Assembly (NCBI RefSeq): GCF_005502885.1 | Contig: NZ_SCMR01000004.1 | Coordinates: 158,671-222,670 of the forward strand | Reading direction: 5' to 3' | Origin: Microbacterium sp. 2FI | GTDB taxonomy: Bacteria > Actinomycetota > Actinomycetes > Actinomycetales > Microbacteriaceae | Length of the DNA: 64,000 nt | Shown here: positions 15,586 through 23,901 of the stretch, one piece after another | Position numbering within the stretch: the first letter of the stretch is position 1 | Layout: each line of letters begins with the position of its first letter | Translations under genes and position numbers: made by a program | Notes under the pieces: model-generated | What the model was told of the DNA's origin: nothing | The model's input: the letters and a program-made list of their open reading frames with translations, nothing else | The model's database searches: none

Positions 15586-18402
15586 CTAGCGGCCGTTCGC
15601 CGCACCGTTGCCGGTGTTCTTCTTCACCTTGAGTTCACCCGTGCTCACGGCACCCGAGCCGTAGCCGGTCGCGACAAGCGCGTCGGCGCCGATCGCAGCA
15701 TCGGCCGGCACCGTCGTGGTGAACGTCACGGTTCCGTCGGTGCTCACGGCGGTGGCGAGGACCGCCGCGGTCGAGCTGAGCTGCAGCGTGACCGACTCGC
15801 CCACGCGGAAGCCCGAGCCCGTGACCGTGATGCTGTCGCCGGGCTTGGCCGACGACGACTTCACCGTGAGAGTGCCGGACTCCGCCAGCGCCTCGGCGCA
15901 CGGGTCGCCCGGGACGCCCACCGGGGGAATCGGCGTGCCCTGGGTGAGGCCGTCGTCCTCGCGGATCACGACCCGCCCGAACGAGTCGCCGATCGTCGCG
16001 CCGCCCTGCGTGTTCGTCACGTTCGCCGCGTAGGTCGCCGACGCGGCCGAGCCGGGGTTCGCGTCGCCCTGGAAGGGCACCGAGACCGCCTTGCACTGCT
16101 CGCCGGGAGCGAAGACGAGTTTCTGCATGACGGGGCTGATCTTCGACGATGCGAAGCCGAGAGCGCTGAAGTACATCGTCGCGGTCTCTTCGGCCGGCCG
16201 CGAAAGCACGACCGGCACGCGGATGGTACCGGGACCGGCGCCTTCCTCGACCTTGACGTCCGGCACCGACGCGACAGGCCTCGTCGACACCTCCGGTGTT
16301 CCCACCGTCGGGGCCTCGAGCAGCGTCAGGTCGGACAGCAGCACGCCGCCCGCCTCCGCGGGAGCCGCCAGTCGCACCTCGCGCACGTCGGTCAGGTCGA
16401 CACCGGCGAAGTCCGACAGCGGGATGCTGAGCTGCTGCAGCAGCACCTTGCGGAGCGGGTTCGCCGACCCCGGCAGCACCGTGAGCGCGTCCCCGTAGGC
16501 GGATGCCGTGACCGAGATCGCCGCTCCCGCGCCGTCGAGAAGGGTGACGGTGAGCTCGGTACCCGTCGTGACGTACTCATCGGGCGAGACGCGGAACGAG
16601 AGGCTCTCGTATCCGGTGGCATCGACCGAGCCGCCGGGAACCGGCACGCGAAGCTCACCGGCGGTCTCGCTGCCGGTCGGCGCGGTGTAGGTGAAATGCA
16701 GTGCGGTGGTCGACGGCACGGCGGGTGCCTTCGGGTTCGACGTGGTGCTCGTCACCGAGCCGGCGTTGCCCCAGTCGGGAGCCTGCGCGAAGCCGAGGGT
16801 CTCGATGCAGTAGGGCAGGATGCCGGGGACCGGCGTCGACGCGATCCCCTCGCACGTCTCATACGACCCCGCTCCGCGGACCGTCAGCACACTGCCCGGC
16901 ACGTCGAAGTTGTTCAGGTCGAGACGCGTCGACGCAGGCTGTGTCGCGCTCACGCGGATGTCGGCGAAGTCCACCGTGGCGGGCTTGGCGTCGGACCCGT
17001 CGAACATCGGCAGGAACTGGTCTTCTCCGCCGAGGGTGAGGCGGAAGAATCCTGCGATGTAGGCGTTGCCGACCGCGTACTGCTCGGGCGCCGTGAGGCG
17101 CGTCGTCGTCGGTGCGTCGGCGCCGCAGACCGGGTCCAGCTGACCGAAGCCGCGCCAGTCGTCAGCGGTTCCGAACGCGAACATGCCGGGCGTCCAGATC
17201 GTGTTGAAGAAGTTGTGGTTCGTGCCCATGATCAGCACAGACGAGCGCAGCACGTCGTCGCCGTACGCGTGACGCGAGTCGTTGATGAACTTCTGGCCCA
17301 TCTGGTCTTCGACGTCGCCGTCGCAGTACGGGAGCAGGGTCGCGGTCGGGATGCCGGGAACCGAGATGCGCGAGTACGACGTCGGGGCGATCGGGAGTAC
17401 GCCGTTGATGCCGAACGGCTTGTCCTGCTCGGCGTTGAGGACCGCGGCGCGCATGATCCCCTCACCGCCGCGGGAGTGGCCCATCAGTCCGACGTTGTCG
17501 AGGTCGAGGCGCCCCTTGAGTGCGGCGCTCACCGGAACCGGCGAGCCCTCCGGCGAGACGAACTTGCCTGCGTCGGCGGCGCGAAGGAGGGACAGGTGGT
17601 CGATGACGAGCTGTCCGCGGGCCTTGGCGCCGGTGTCGTCGGCGCGGGATCCGTCGAGCGCGTTGATCGCGTTCGCCGAGATCGACACGACGGCGTAGCC
17701 CTGGCTCGCGAGGATCTCTGCGGCGTCGTTGTAGCCGAGGTAGCTCGGGATCTCGGTCTGCCCGGGCGAGCACGGCCACGCCGGCGCCCCCGCAGGGCGG
17801 GTGCCGCCGCACGAGGCGTGCCGACCGTGCAGCAGGATCACGACGGGGCGCTCGCCCTTGGCCTCCTCAGGCAGGAAGACGGCGGCGCGCATCTCGCCCT
17901 TGAGGCCGAAGTCGGGAATCACCTGCACCTCGTCGCCGAGGTCGTAGTCGTATCGGCCGACGGTATAGGCGCCGTACTCGGAGGGGTCGGCATCCAGCAC
18001 CGGAGCCGCTGCGGCGAGAGGAGCAGTGAGGGAGCGCAGCGCCGCCGCGTCGTCGGCGACGGACTCCTCGGCGGAGGGGTCGCCCTGCCCGGCCCACCCC
18101 TGCTCGACCGTCTCGGCGGTCGCTACCGCGGGGTCGGTGGTGGTGACCGAGACTTCGAGTCCGTCCTCGGACTCCGTCGCGATTCCGATCTCGACACCGT
18201 CGACCCACACGGTGGGGGCGGACGCCGTGATCTCGAGCGGCTCATCGAGGGTCTTCACGATCTCGTAGCCACCCGCGATCGCGTTGACCGTCCAGTCGTC
18301 GCCTGCGGCGACGGTGTCGTCGGCGGCGGCGAAAGCCGGCGCGGCGGCGAGGAGGGATGCCGTTGTGGCGCACACCACGCCGATGGTTGTGAGTCGTTTC
18401 AT
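15586..18402 (-). CDS. Secreted multidomain alpha/beta hydrolase with Calx-beta-like domain
   Basis: A 938-residue exported protein. The Sec signal (RLTTIGVVCATTASLLAAAPAFA) is cleaved near A26. An alpha/beta-hydrolase domain (about 165-400) has the oxyanion strand VVILLHGRHA, nucleophile S310 in MGHSRGGEG, a candidate acid at D361 or D363 (YCDGDVED) and catalytic H396 in GTNHNFFN. Beta-rich modules follow: a discoidin/jelly-roll-like part (480-690), a Calx-beta-like domain (VKVEEGAGPGTIRVPVVLSRP) and a C-terminal IPT-like domain (SAKPGDSITVTGSGF). No LPxTG or transmembrane anchor is seen, so it is probably released. The substrate (ester, lipid or polyester) is unknown. The start at 18402 is set by the signal peptide; the SD is weak. 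Confidence 0.8.
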   Translation of the reverse strand: MKRLTTIGVVCATTASLLAAAPAFAAADDTVAAGDDWTVNAIAGGYEIVKTLDEPLEITASAPTVWVDGVEIGIATESEDGLEVSVTTTDPAVATAETVEQGWAGQGDPSAEESVADDAAALRSLTAPLAAAAPVLDADPSEYGAYTVGRYDYDLGDEVQVIPDFGLKGEMRAAVFLPEEAKGERPVVILLHGRHASCGGTRPAGAPAWPCSPGQTEIPSYLGYNDAAEILASQGYAVVSISANAINALDGSRADDTGAKARGQLVIDHLSLLRAADAGKFVSPEGSPVPVSAALKGRLDLDNVGLMGHSRGGEGIMRAAVLNAEQDKPFGINGVLPIAPTSYSRISVPGIPTATLLPYCDGDVEDQMGQKFINDSRHAYGDDVLRSSVLIMGTNHNFFNTIWTPGMFAFGTADDWRGFGQLDPVCGADAPTTTRLTAPEQYAVGNAYIAGFFRLTLGGEDQFLPMFDGSDAKPATVDFADIRVSATQPASTRLDLNNFDVPGSVLTVRGAGSYETCEGIASTPVPGILPYCIETLGFAQAPDWGNAGSVTSTTSNPKAPAVPSTTALHFTYTAPTGSETAGELRVPVPGGSVDATGYESLSFRVSPDEYVTTGTELTVTLLDGAGAAISVTASAYGDALTVLPGSANPLRKVLLQQLSIPLSDFAGVDLTDVREVRLAAPAEAGGVLLSDLTLLEAPTVGTPEVSTRPVASVPDVKVEEGAGPGTIRVPVVLSRPAEETATMYFSALGFASSKISPVMQKLVFAPGEQCKAVSVPFQGDANPGSAASATYAANVTNTQGGATIGDSFGRVVIREDDGLTQGTPIPPVGVPGDPCAEALAESGTLTVKSSSAKPGDSITVTGSGFRVGESVTLQLSSTAAVLATAVSTDGTVTFTTTVPADAAIGADALVATGYGSGAVSTGELKVKKNTGNGAANGR

Positions 18403-18519
18403 TCGGGACCTGGACACAGTGCAGCGCTCCTCGGGAAGGAAGGGATGGGTGTCTGTCCGGTGTCGGTGTCGAGCGCCCACGGTCAGAGCGCGATGACTCC
18501 CGACGCTGGGCGTTCCTCG

Positions 18520-18525
18520 ACGCTA
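18520..18525 (-). promoter_or_regulatory. Candidate -10 (TAGCGT) upstream of the secreted hydrolase
   Basis: Minus-strand TAGCGT followed by CGAGG, about 118 bp before the ATG at 18402. The TAGCGTCGAGG string is identical to the element upstream of the oligopeptide-binding gene at 22010. No convincing -35 box. Confidence 0.35.
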
Positions 18526-18600
18526 GCGGTCGCCATCCTGCGGAAAGGGCCGGTTTTCGATCTCGAAACCCCGCGCGCGCAAGAACTTAACAAACGCCGG

Positions 18601-19116
18601 TCAGATCACCGGGTCGGCGTCGAGCTCGAGGTCGTAGGCCCATGACGGTGCGAGGGCGGCGATGCGCGCTGCGCGCCACTGCCACACCGTCCACAGCACG
18701 GGCCACAGGAGGGGTGCGGTGGGCCCGCCGATCACGAGGCGGTCGCGCCACAGCGTCTTGGCGGGGTCGCCCGGCGCGGGCGAGACGGCCATCTGGTGGT
18801 CCCATACGTCGAGGCTCGCGAGGGGGCCGGTGAGCGGGATGCCGCTGTCGCGGAAGATGCGCACGCGGTCGTCCGGCTCGTCAACGAATCGCTCCGACAT
18901 GTGGATGAGCTGGCGGCCCATCGGCACGCCGCCGATCGCCGACAGCTGCACCGGGATGTCGTCGCCCGGAGCCCACGTCGTCGGCAGGCCCTTCGGCTCG
19001 AGCGGTGCGAGGTCGAGCAGCGGGCCGTAGAGCTCGGCGACCGCGCGGGGAGAGTGGACGGCCCGCCACGCGGCATCCGCGTCGCAGTCGATGACGAGCT
19101 TGAGCAGGATCCGCAT
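18601..19116 (-). CDS. SRPBCC/START-like small protein
   Basis: A 171-residue cytoplasmic protein. The opening MRILLKLVIDCDADAAWRAVHSP fits the first strand and helix of the SRPBCC (Bet v1/polyketide-cyclase-like) ligand-binding fold. Later strands such as GRQLIHMSERFV and LWRDRLVIGGPTAPL are consistent. No catalytic motif is recognisable. The start ATG at 19116 has only a weak SD. It is divergent from the ComB-like gene and not evidently in an operon. The ligand is unknown. Confidence 0.6.
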   Translation of the reverse strand: MRILLKLVIDCDADAAWRAVHSPRAVAELYGPLLDLAPLEPKGLPTTWAPGDDIPVQLSAIGGVPMGRQLIHMSERFVDEPDDRVRIFRDSGIPLTGPLASLDVWDHQMAVSPAPGDPAKTLWRDRLVIGGPTAPLLWPVLWTVWQWRAARIAALAPSWAYDLELDADPVI

Positions 19117-19137
19117 CGCCCCAGTGTGTCACCGTCC

Positions 19138-19168
19138 GGTCGCTGAGCGAGCGCAGCGAGACGAAGCG
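19138..19168. repeat. GAGCGAGCG..GCGAGACGAA dispersed intergenic repeat
   Basis: GGTCGCTGAGCGAGCGCAGC followed by GAGACGAAGCG, lying between two divergent genes. It shares the blocks GAGCGAGCG and GCGAGACGAA with 3892-3918. It sits just upstream of a leaderless promoter. Confidence 0.5.
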
Positions 19169-19183
19169 CCCATCCGCCCGTCG

Positions 19184-19189
19184 TACGCT
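19184..19189 (+). promoter_or_regulatory. Leaderless -10 element (TACGCT) of the ComB-like gene
   Basis: TACGCT ends 6 nt before the ATG at 19196; no SD is present. Confidence 0.45.
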
Positions 19190-19195
19190 GGACGG

Positions 19196-19840
19196 ATGCC
19201 CTCGCCGTTCGACCAGCACCGCTACCAGGTCCGCCTCGAGTGGGGGATCGACGGCCTCGTGCGGCTCGCGCCGGCCGACATCGTCGTCGTCGTCGACGTG
19301 CTGCGGTTCTCGACGACGGTCGCCGCTGCGCTCGAGACCGGATCCGTCACAGGCGTCGCCCTCGACGCGAGTGCGCACGAGGTGTCGCTGAACGGCGCAG
19401 CGGTGGCCGAGGCCGCCGCGCGCACGGGATCGGTCGTGCTGCTGGGGTGCCTCCGCAACGCCGCGGCCGTCGCGGCCGCAGTCCTCGCCGAACAGCAGCG
19501 CCGCGGCGCGCGCACCAGCGTCTCGATCATCGCGGCGGGCGAGCTGGCCTCGCGCGACGAGCTCGCGCCGCTGCGGTTCGCCGTCGAAGACCACCTCGGC
19601 GCCGGGGCGATCGTCGACGCGCTCGGCGCGCTCGGCATCGACCACACCGCACCCGAGGCTGCGGCCGCCGGCGAGGCGTTCCGAGGACTCCGGGGCGCCG
19701 TGCGGCACCTGCTCACCGCGAGCGGGTCGGGGCAGGAGCTCATCGACCACGGCCGCCGCGACGAGGTGCTGGCCGCCGCCGCGGTGGATGCGGCATCCGT
19801 CGTCCCCGTGCTTCGCGACGGGGCCTTCGCCGCCTTCTGA
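19196..19840 (+). CDS. 2-phosphosulfolactate phosphatase (ComB) family protein
   Basis: A 214-residue protein of the ComB family, named for the Mg-dependent phosphatase of coenzyme M synthesis. Typical blocks are VVVVDVLRFSTTVAAALETG (residues 29-48), LNGAAVAEAAA, VVLLGCLRNAAAVA and the C-terminal VVPVLRDGAF. Actinobacteria do not make coenzyme M by the archaeal route, and no other sulfolactate gene is nearby, so the physiological substrate is open. The ATG at 19196 is chosen from the leaderless promoter; the frame is open 35 codons further upstream through a repeat. Confidence 0.8.
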   Translation: MPSPFDQHRYQVRLEWGIDGLVRLAPADIVVVVDVLRFSTTVAAALETGSVTGVALDASAHEVSLNGAAVAEAAARTGSVVLLGCLRNAAAVAAAVLAEQQRRGARTSVSIIAAGELASRDELAPLRFAVEDHLGAGAIVDALGALGIDHTAPEAAAAGEAFRGLRGAVRHLLTASGSGQELIDHGRRDEVLAAAAVDAASVVPVLRDGAFAAF

Positions 19841-19857
19841 CGCCGCGCGCCGGCGCG

Positions 19858-20346
19858 CTACCGCGGGGTCATCGCGGCGAGCCGCGTCGCGGGCGTGATC
19901 TCGCGCCGCGACCACGAGATCGCGAAGCGCTCGTCGAAGACCGGGGCGCAGCGCGCGCATGACGTCGCCCGCGTCGCACGGCGATGCCGGTAGGCGACGT
20001 GCCCGGCGGGGCAGGTGCCCACCCACGACGCCAGCTCGACCGCGGTCTCGCCGTTGTGGGTCGTGCCGCCGACGTAGCCGAGCTCGCGCGCCGTCGCCTT
20101 CCACCGCGCGCCGTGGCCGGCGCCGGCGCCCGCGAGCGCATGGGCGACCTCGTGCAGCAGGGTCTGGTGGTTGGTGTCGTCGTCGTAGCGCGCCGTCAGG
20201 TAGCGCGAGACGCTGATGCGCTTGCGGCGGTAATCGCACAGGCCTGCGCGGCGCTTGGCGCTGTCGAAGGCGAACGACCACGAGGGGTCGAGATGGAGCT
20301 GGATGAGCGCTTCCGCCCATCGGCGGACATCACGGGGATCGGACAT
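19858..20346 (-). CDS. SprT-like zinc metallopeptidase-domain protein
   Basis: A 162-residue protein with the SprT-like fold. The HExxH zinc site is H65-E66-H69 (LLHEVAHAL), with a third likely ligand H78 (GAGHGARW). A C-terminal zinc-ribbon-like cluster (C112, C130, C133, possibly H116) follows, as in bacterial SprT. Eukaryotic relatives (Spartan) cut DNA-protein cross-links; the role of bacterial SprT is not settled. It converges with the ComB-like gene (17 bp apart) and sits 30 bp from the stop of the helical-repeat gene upstream, in the same direction. Confidence 0.82.
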   Translation of the reverse strand: MSDPRDVRRWAEALIQLHLDPSWSFAFDSAKRRAGLCDYRRKRISVSRYLTARYDDDTNHQTLLHEVAHALAGAGAGHGARWKATARELGYVGGTTHNGETAVELASWVGTCPAGHVAYRHRRATRATSCARCAPVFDERFAISWSRREITPATRLAAMTPR

Positions 20347-20376
20347 GGCGGTGACGCTAGAACGTACCTACGACAC

Positions 20377-20904
20377 TCAGCTGGCGACCGACGCGGCCGC
20401 GCGGCGCCGGTCGGCCGCATCGATCGACAGCAGCGCCTGCTCGATCTGGTCGTCGGGTGCTCCCGACTCCTGGCGCAGGAACAGCGCGCGCTTGAAATCG
20501 CGTCGGGCCGACTCGTAATCCTCGGCCTCGTAGTGGGTCTTTCCGCGGTGCTGGTACGCGAAGGCGGCGATCGCCGCCCAGCCCTGGCCCTCGGCCTCTT
20601 CGGCGCAGGTCGTCAGCTCCTGGTCGGCGGCGGCATAGGACCCGCGCACCTGGACGACGGATGCGTGCAGGATGCGTGCCCGCAGCAGGTCCTTGCGGGT
20701 GCCGGCCATGCGCGCGACGCGCACGGACTGCTCCGACAGCACCATGGCGTCATCGGGGCGACCGAGCACCTTCAGCAGCCACACCCGCTCGAGGAGGGCC
20801 GGGAGGCTGCGCTGCTCGCCGATCTCGTCGAGCCGCTCCTTGCACTGACGGGGGTCGACCTGCTCGCGCAGAGTGTCGGGATCGTAACCCTTGATGTAGC
20901 TCAC
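20377..20904 (-). CDS. TPR-like helical repeat protein
   Basis: A 175-residue all-helical protein. Helix pairs such as LPALLERVWLLKVLGRPDDAM, ADQELTTCAEEAEGQGWAAI and AFAYQHRGKTHYEAEDYESA have the spacing of tetratricopeptide repeats. No signal peptide or membrane segment, so probably a cytoplasmic scaffold. It starts with GTG at 20904, supported by AAGGGGAG 5 nt upstream. Function unknown. Same direction as the SprT-like gene and possibly co-transcribed. Confidence 0.7.
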   Translation of the reverse strand: MSYIKGYDPDTLREQVDPRQCKERLDEIGEQRSLPALLERVWLLKVLGRPDDAMVLSEQSVRVARMAGTRKDLLRARILHASVVQVRGSYAAADQELTTCAEEAEGQGWAAIAAFAYQHRGKTHYEAEDYESARRDFKRALFLRQESGAPDDQIEQALLSIDAADRRRAAASVAS

Positions 20905-20984
20905 GGTGACTCCCCTTCCACGCGTCCGAACCGCTCCTCCAGTGTGCCTCGGCGGGGCCGCGACGAGGACGTGACGCGCCGCGC

Positions 20985-21848
20985 TCAGCGGTCGAAGAGC
21001 GACGAGCTGGGCTTCGGCGACGCGGTCGCATCGCCGTCGGTCGCGGGCCGCGCGCCGCGAACGAACTCATCGATCTCGGCGCCCTGCGCCACTTTCGCCG
21101 GATGCGGCCCCGCCGCCATCAGCCGAGGCAGCCACTCCGTGGGCAGGGGTGCGCGGGATGCCGCGATCACGAGGTTGCCGAATCGCCGGCCCTTGAGGGT
21201 CTGCACCTCGGCGAGCACCACGACGTGGGGAAGGACGTCGCGGATCGTGGCGACCTGGCGCCGCGCGAACGCGAGCCCGGCACCGTCTGCGACGTTGACG
21301 AGCAGCACGCCGTCGGGCGCGAGGAGGCGCGCGGCTTCGGTGTAGAACTCCACCGTCGTCAGGTGTGCGGGCGTCTGCGCGCCCGAGTACACGTCCGATA
21401 CGACGAGGTCGACGGCGCCCGTCATCGCCGCCGGAAGCCGCGAGAGCCCGGCCCGCGCGTCGCCGATCCGCACGCGCAGTGACGCGCCGCGGGGGAGCGG
21501 CAGGTTCTCGCGCACGAGGTCCCACAGGGCCGGTTCGAGCTCGATCACCTGCTGGCGCGAGCCCGGCCGCGTCGCCTCGACGTAGCGGGGGATCGTGAGG
21601 GCGCCGGCTCCGAGGTGCACGGCGGTGAGCGGCTGTCGCGGCATCCGCAGTCTGTCGATCACCGCCCCCATCCGCGCGATGTACTCGAAGTGCAGGTGGG
21701 TCGGATCGTCGAGGTCGACGTGCGACTGGGGCGTGCCGTCGACGTCGAGCTCCCACCCGCCGCCGAACGCGGACGGCACGATGCGGGCGAGCGTTCCGTC
21801 CGACAGGCGTGCGGACGGAGCCGGTGCCTCGTTCCTCGCGCGCGCCAT
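20985..21848 (-). CDS. Spermidine synthase-like SAM-fold protein
   Basis: A 287-residue Rossmann-fold protein of the polyamine aminopropyltransferase/methyltransferase group. The nucleotide-binding strand is TAVHLGAGALTIPRYV, the acidic residue at the end of strand 2 is VIELEPAL, a DAR motif follows (IGDARAGL) and the catalytic-loop region is VVSDVYSGAQTPAHLTT. The glycine-rich motif lacks the full GGGDG of true spermidine synthases, so a methyltransferase-like role is possible. Start ATG at 21848. No polyamine genes are adjacent. Confidence 0.7.
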   Translation of the reverse strand: MARARNEAPAPSARLSDGTLARIVPSAFGGGWELDVDGTPQSHVDLDDPTHLHFEYIARMGAVIDRLRMPRQPLTAVHLGAGALTIPRYVEATRPGSRQQVIELEPALWDLVRENLPLPRGASLRVRIGDARAGLSRLPAAMTGAVDLVVSDVYSGAQTPAHLTTVEFYTEAARLLAPDGVLLVNVADGAGLAFARRQVATIRDVLPHVVVLAEVQTLKGRRFGNLVIAASRAPLPTEWLPRLMAAGPHPAKVAQGAEIDEFVRGARPATDGDATASPKPSSSLFDR

Positions 21849-22009
21849 GCCCTCAGGCTAGTCGACGCAGCGGCCCCGACTGCCTTGATGCTGACACTTC
21901 TGCTTGCAGAGAAGTGCTGGATCCGCGCATTTCGACAAGCGTGCGCAGAACTTCCGCGTCGAAACACAATCGAGACACAGGTGTAATCGTCGGTGCGGCA
22001 CGTCGCGGG

Positions 22010-22015
22010 TAGCGT
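22010..22015 (+). promoter_or_regulatory. Candidate -10 (TAGCGT) of the oligopeptide transporter operon
   Basis: TAGCGTCGAGG at 22010-22020 gives a leader of about 85 nt before the start at 22105. No clear -35 box. Confidence 0.4.
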
Positions 22016-22104
22016 CGAGGAATCACTCCCCCCCGCGGGCCGTTGCGCCTCGCCTCACGACGACGTGTCAGGGTGCCCGCGATCACATGGAAGGTGCACA
22101 GCAC

Positions 22105-23772
22105 ATGCTCCACACTGCGAAGAGGCGCTGGATTGCCGGCGCCGCGGTTGCGGCCATCGGCGCGCTCGTCCTGACCGCTTGCGCGAGTCAGCGCGAGGAC
22201 GACGGCGGCGAAGAAGCGGCTACCGACGTCGACTCGACGTTCGTTTTCGGCTCGTCGGGCGACATCTCCAGCCTCGACCCCGCGTTCGCGAGCGACGGTG
22301 AGTCGTTCCGCGTCTCGCGTCAGATCTTCGAGGGCCTCGTCGGCGTCGAGCCCGGCACGGCGGACCCGGCGCCCCTGCTCGCCGAGAGCTGGGAGCAGTC
22401 CGAGGACGGCCTGTCGTACACGTTCCAGCTGAAGGAGGGCGTGACCTTCCACGACGGCACTCCCTTCGACGCCGACGCCGTCTGCTTCAACTTCGATCGC
22501 CAGAACGCCTTCACCGGTGTCGCGGCCAGCCAGAGCATGGCGTACTACTGGGGCGTCATCATGCGCGGCTTCGAAGAGAGCGGCACCTCGATCTATGGCG
22601 GCTGCGAGGTCGGCAGCCCCACCGAGGTGACGATCGCCCTCACGCAGCCCTTCGCCGGCTTCATCCCGGCGCTGTCGCTGCCCGCCTTCTCGATCCAGAG
22701 CCCGACCGCTCTCGAGGAGTACGGCGCCGACGAGGTGGGCGGCACCGCCGACGCACCCGTCCAGAGCGAGTACGGTCAGGGCCACCCGACCGGCACCGGT
22801 CCGTTCGTGTTCGAGTCGTGGGCTCCGGGCGAGTCGACCACGCTCGCCGCGTACGAGGACTACTGGGGTGAGCAGGGCCAGGTGCAGGAGGTCATCTTCC
22901 AGGTGATCGGCGATACCACCGCCCGCCGCCAGGCTCTCGAGTCGGGCAGTATCGACGGCTACGACCTCGCAGCCCCTGCCGACCTCGGCGCGCTCGAGGA
23001 GGCCGGCTTCACGCTGGTCAACCGCGACCCGTTCAACGTGCTCTACCTCGCGATGAACCAGGCCGTGCCGGCGCTCGCCGACATCAAGGTGCGTCAGGCG
23101 ATCGCCCACGCGATCGACAAGGACCAGCTCATCGCGCAGGTGCTGCCCGAGGGAACCGAGACGGCGACGCAGTTCATGCCTGACAGCGTCATCGGCTGGA
23201 ACGCCGACGTCACGACGTACGAGTACGACCCCGACGCCGCCATCGCCCTCCTCGCGGAGGCCGGCTACGACGAGGCGAACCCGCTGTCGATCACGTTCAA
23301 CTACCCCGTGAACATCTCGCGGCCGTACATGCCGAACCCCGAGCAGATCTACACGAACCTGAGCTCGCAGCTCGAGGCCGTGGGCATCGTGCTCACCCCG
23401 GTGTCGAACGAGTGGGGCGAGTACCTCGACCTCATGCAGGGCGGCAGCGACCACGGCATCCACCTCCTCGGCTGGACCGGCGACTACAACGACCCCGACA
23501 ACTTCGTGGGCACGTTCTTCGGTCTGCCGACCAACGAGTGGGGCTTCGACAACCCCGAGCTGTTCGACGCGCTGAGCGCGGCGCGCGGCATCGCGACCGA
23601 AGAGGAGCAGACCGCTGCGTACCAGGCGGTCAACGCGCAGATCATGGAGTTCCTCCCGGGCATCCCGCTCGCCCACCCGGTGCCGACGCTGGCCTTCGCC
23701 GAGCGCGTCACCTCGTACCCGGCGAGCCCCGTTCAGGACGAGGTCTACAACCTCATCGAGCTGAGCGAGTAA
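22105..23772 (+). CDS. ABC transporter substrate-binding lipoprotein, family 5 (oligopeptide type)
   Basis: A 555-residue extracellular solute receptor of the DppA/OppA family. The signal peptide ends in the lipobox ALVLTAC. Family blocks include LLAESWEQSEDGLSYTFQLK, VTFHDGTPFDADAV, PTGTGPFVFESW and DIKVRQAIAHAIDKDQL. The ATG at 22105 is chosen because GGAAGG lies 10 nt upstream; an ATG at 22087 is in frame but has no SD. It is followed by a hairpin and then two permease genes. Ligand unknown: the 5-oxoprolinase genes nearby make glutamyl or pyroglutamyl peptides a reasonable guess. Confidence 0.92.
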   Translation: MLHTAKRRWIAGAAVAAIGALVLTACASQREDDGGEEAATDVDSTFVFGSSGDISSLDPAFASDGESFRVSRQIFEGLVGVEPGTADPAPLLAESWEQSEDGLSYTFQLKEGVTFHDGTPFDADAVCFNFDRQNAFTGVAASQSMAYYWGVIMRGFEESGTSIYGGCEVGSPTEVTIALTQPFAGFIPALSLPAFSIQSPTALEEYGADEVGGTADAPVQSEYGQGHPTGTGPFVFESWAPGESTTLAAYEDYWGEQGQVQEVIFQVIGDTTARRQALESGSIDGYDLAAPADLGALEEAGFTLVNRDPFNVLYLAMNQAVPALADIKVRQAIAHAIDKDQLIAQVLPEGTETATQFMPDSVIGWNADVTTYEYDPDAAIALLAEAGYDEANPLSITFNYPVNISRPYMPNPEQIYTNLSSQLEAVGIVLTPVSNEWGEYLDLMQGGSDHGIHLLGWTGDYNDPDNFVGTFFGLPTNEWGFDNPELFDALSAARGIATEEEQTAAYQAVNAQIMEFLPGIPLAHPVPTLAFAERVTSYPASPVQDEVYNLIELSE

Positions 23773-23786
23773 TCCGCTGAGATCGA

Positions 23787-23822
23787 ATGCCGCGGCCCGG
23801 CCATCGCGCCGGGTCGCGGCAT
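23787..23822 (+). terminator. Intra-operon attenuator hairpin between binding protein and permease genes
   Basis: A 14-bp stem (23787-23800 with 23809-23822, one G-U wobble as RNA) with an 8-nt loop, 15 nt after the binding-protein stop. Such hairpins often lower permease expression relative to the receptor or protect the receptor mRNA 3' end. Confidence 0.6.
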
Positions 23823-23901
23823 CCGATGCTGCACACCCGCACCCGCTCACCTGATCGAACGCCCCGGCGCTCGCCCGCCGCCCTCCCCGGAGAACCACCC
23901 C

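Noticed and set aside
15520..18645. Plus-strand open frame of about 1040 codons opposite the secreted hydrolase
   Set aside because: Arg/His/Gly-rich shadow translation without domains. The minus-strand frame has a signal peptide and a hydrolase fold, and a terminator lies at the 5' end of the plus frame.
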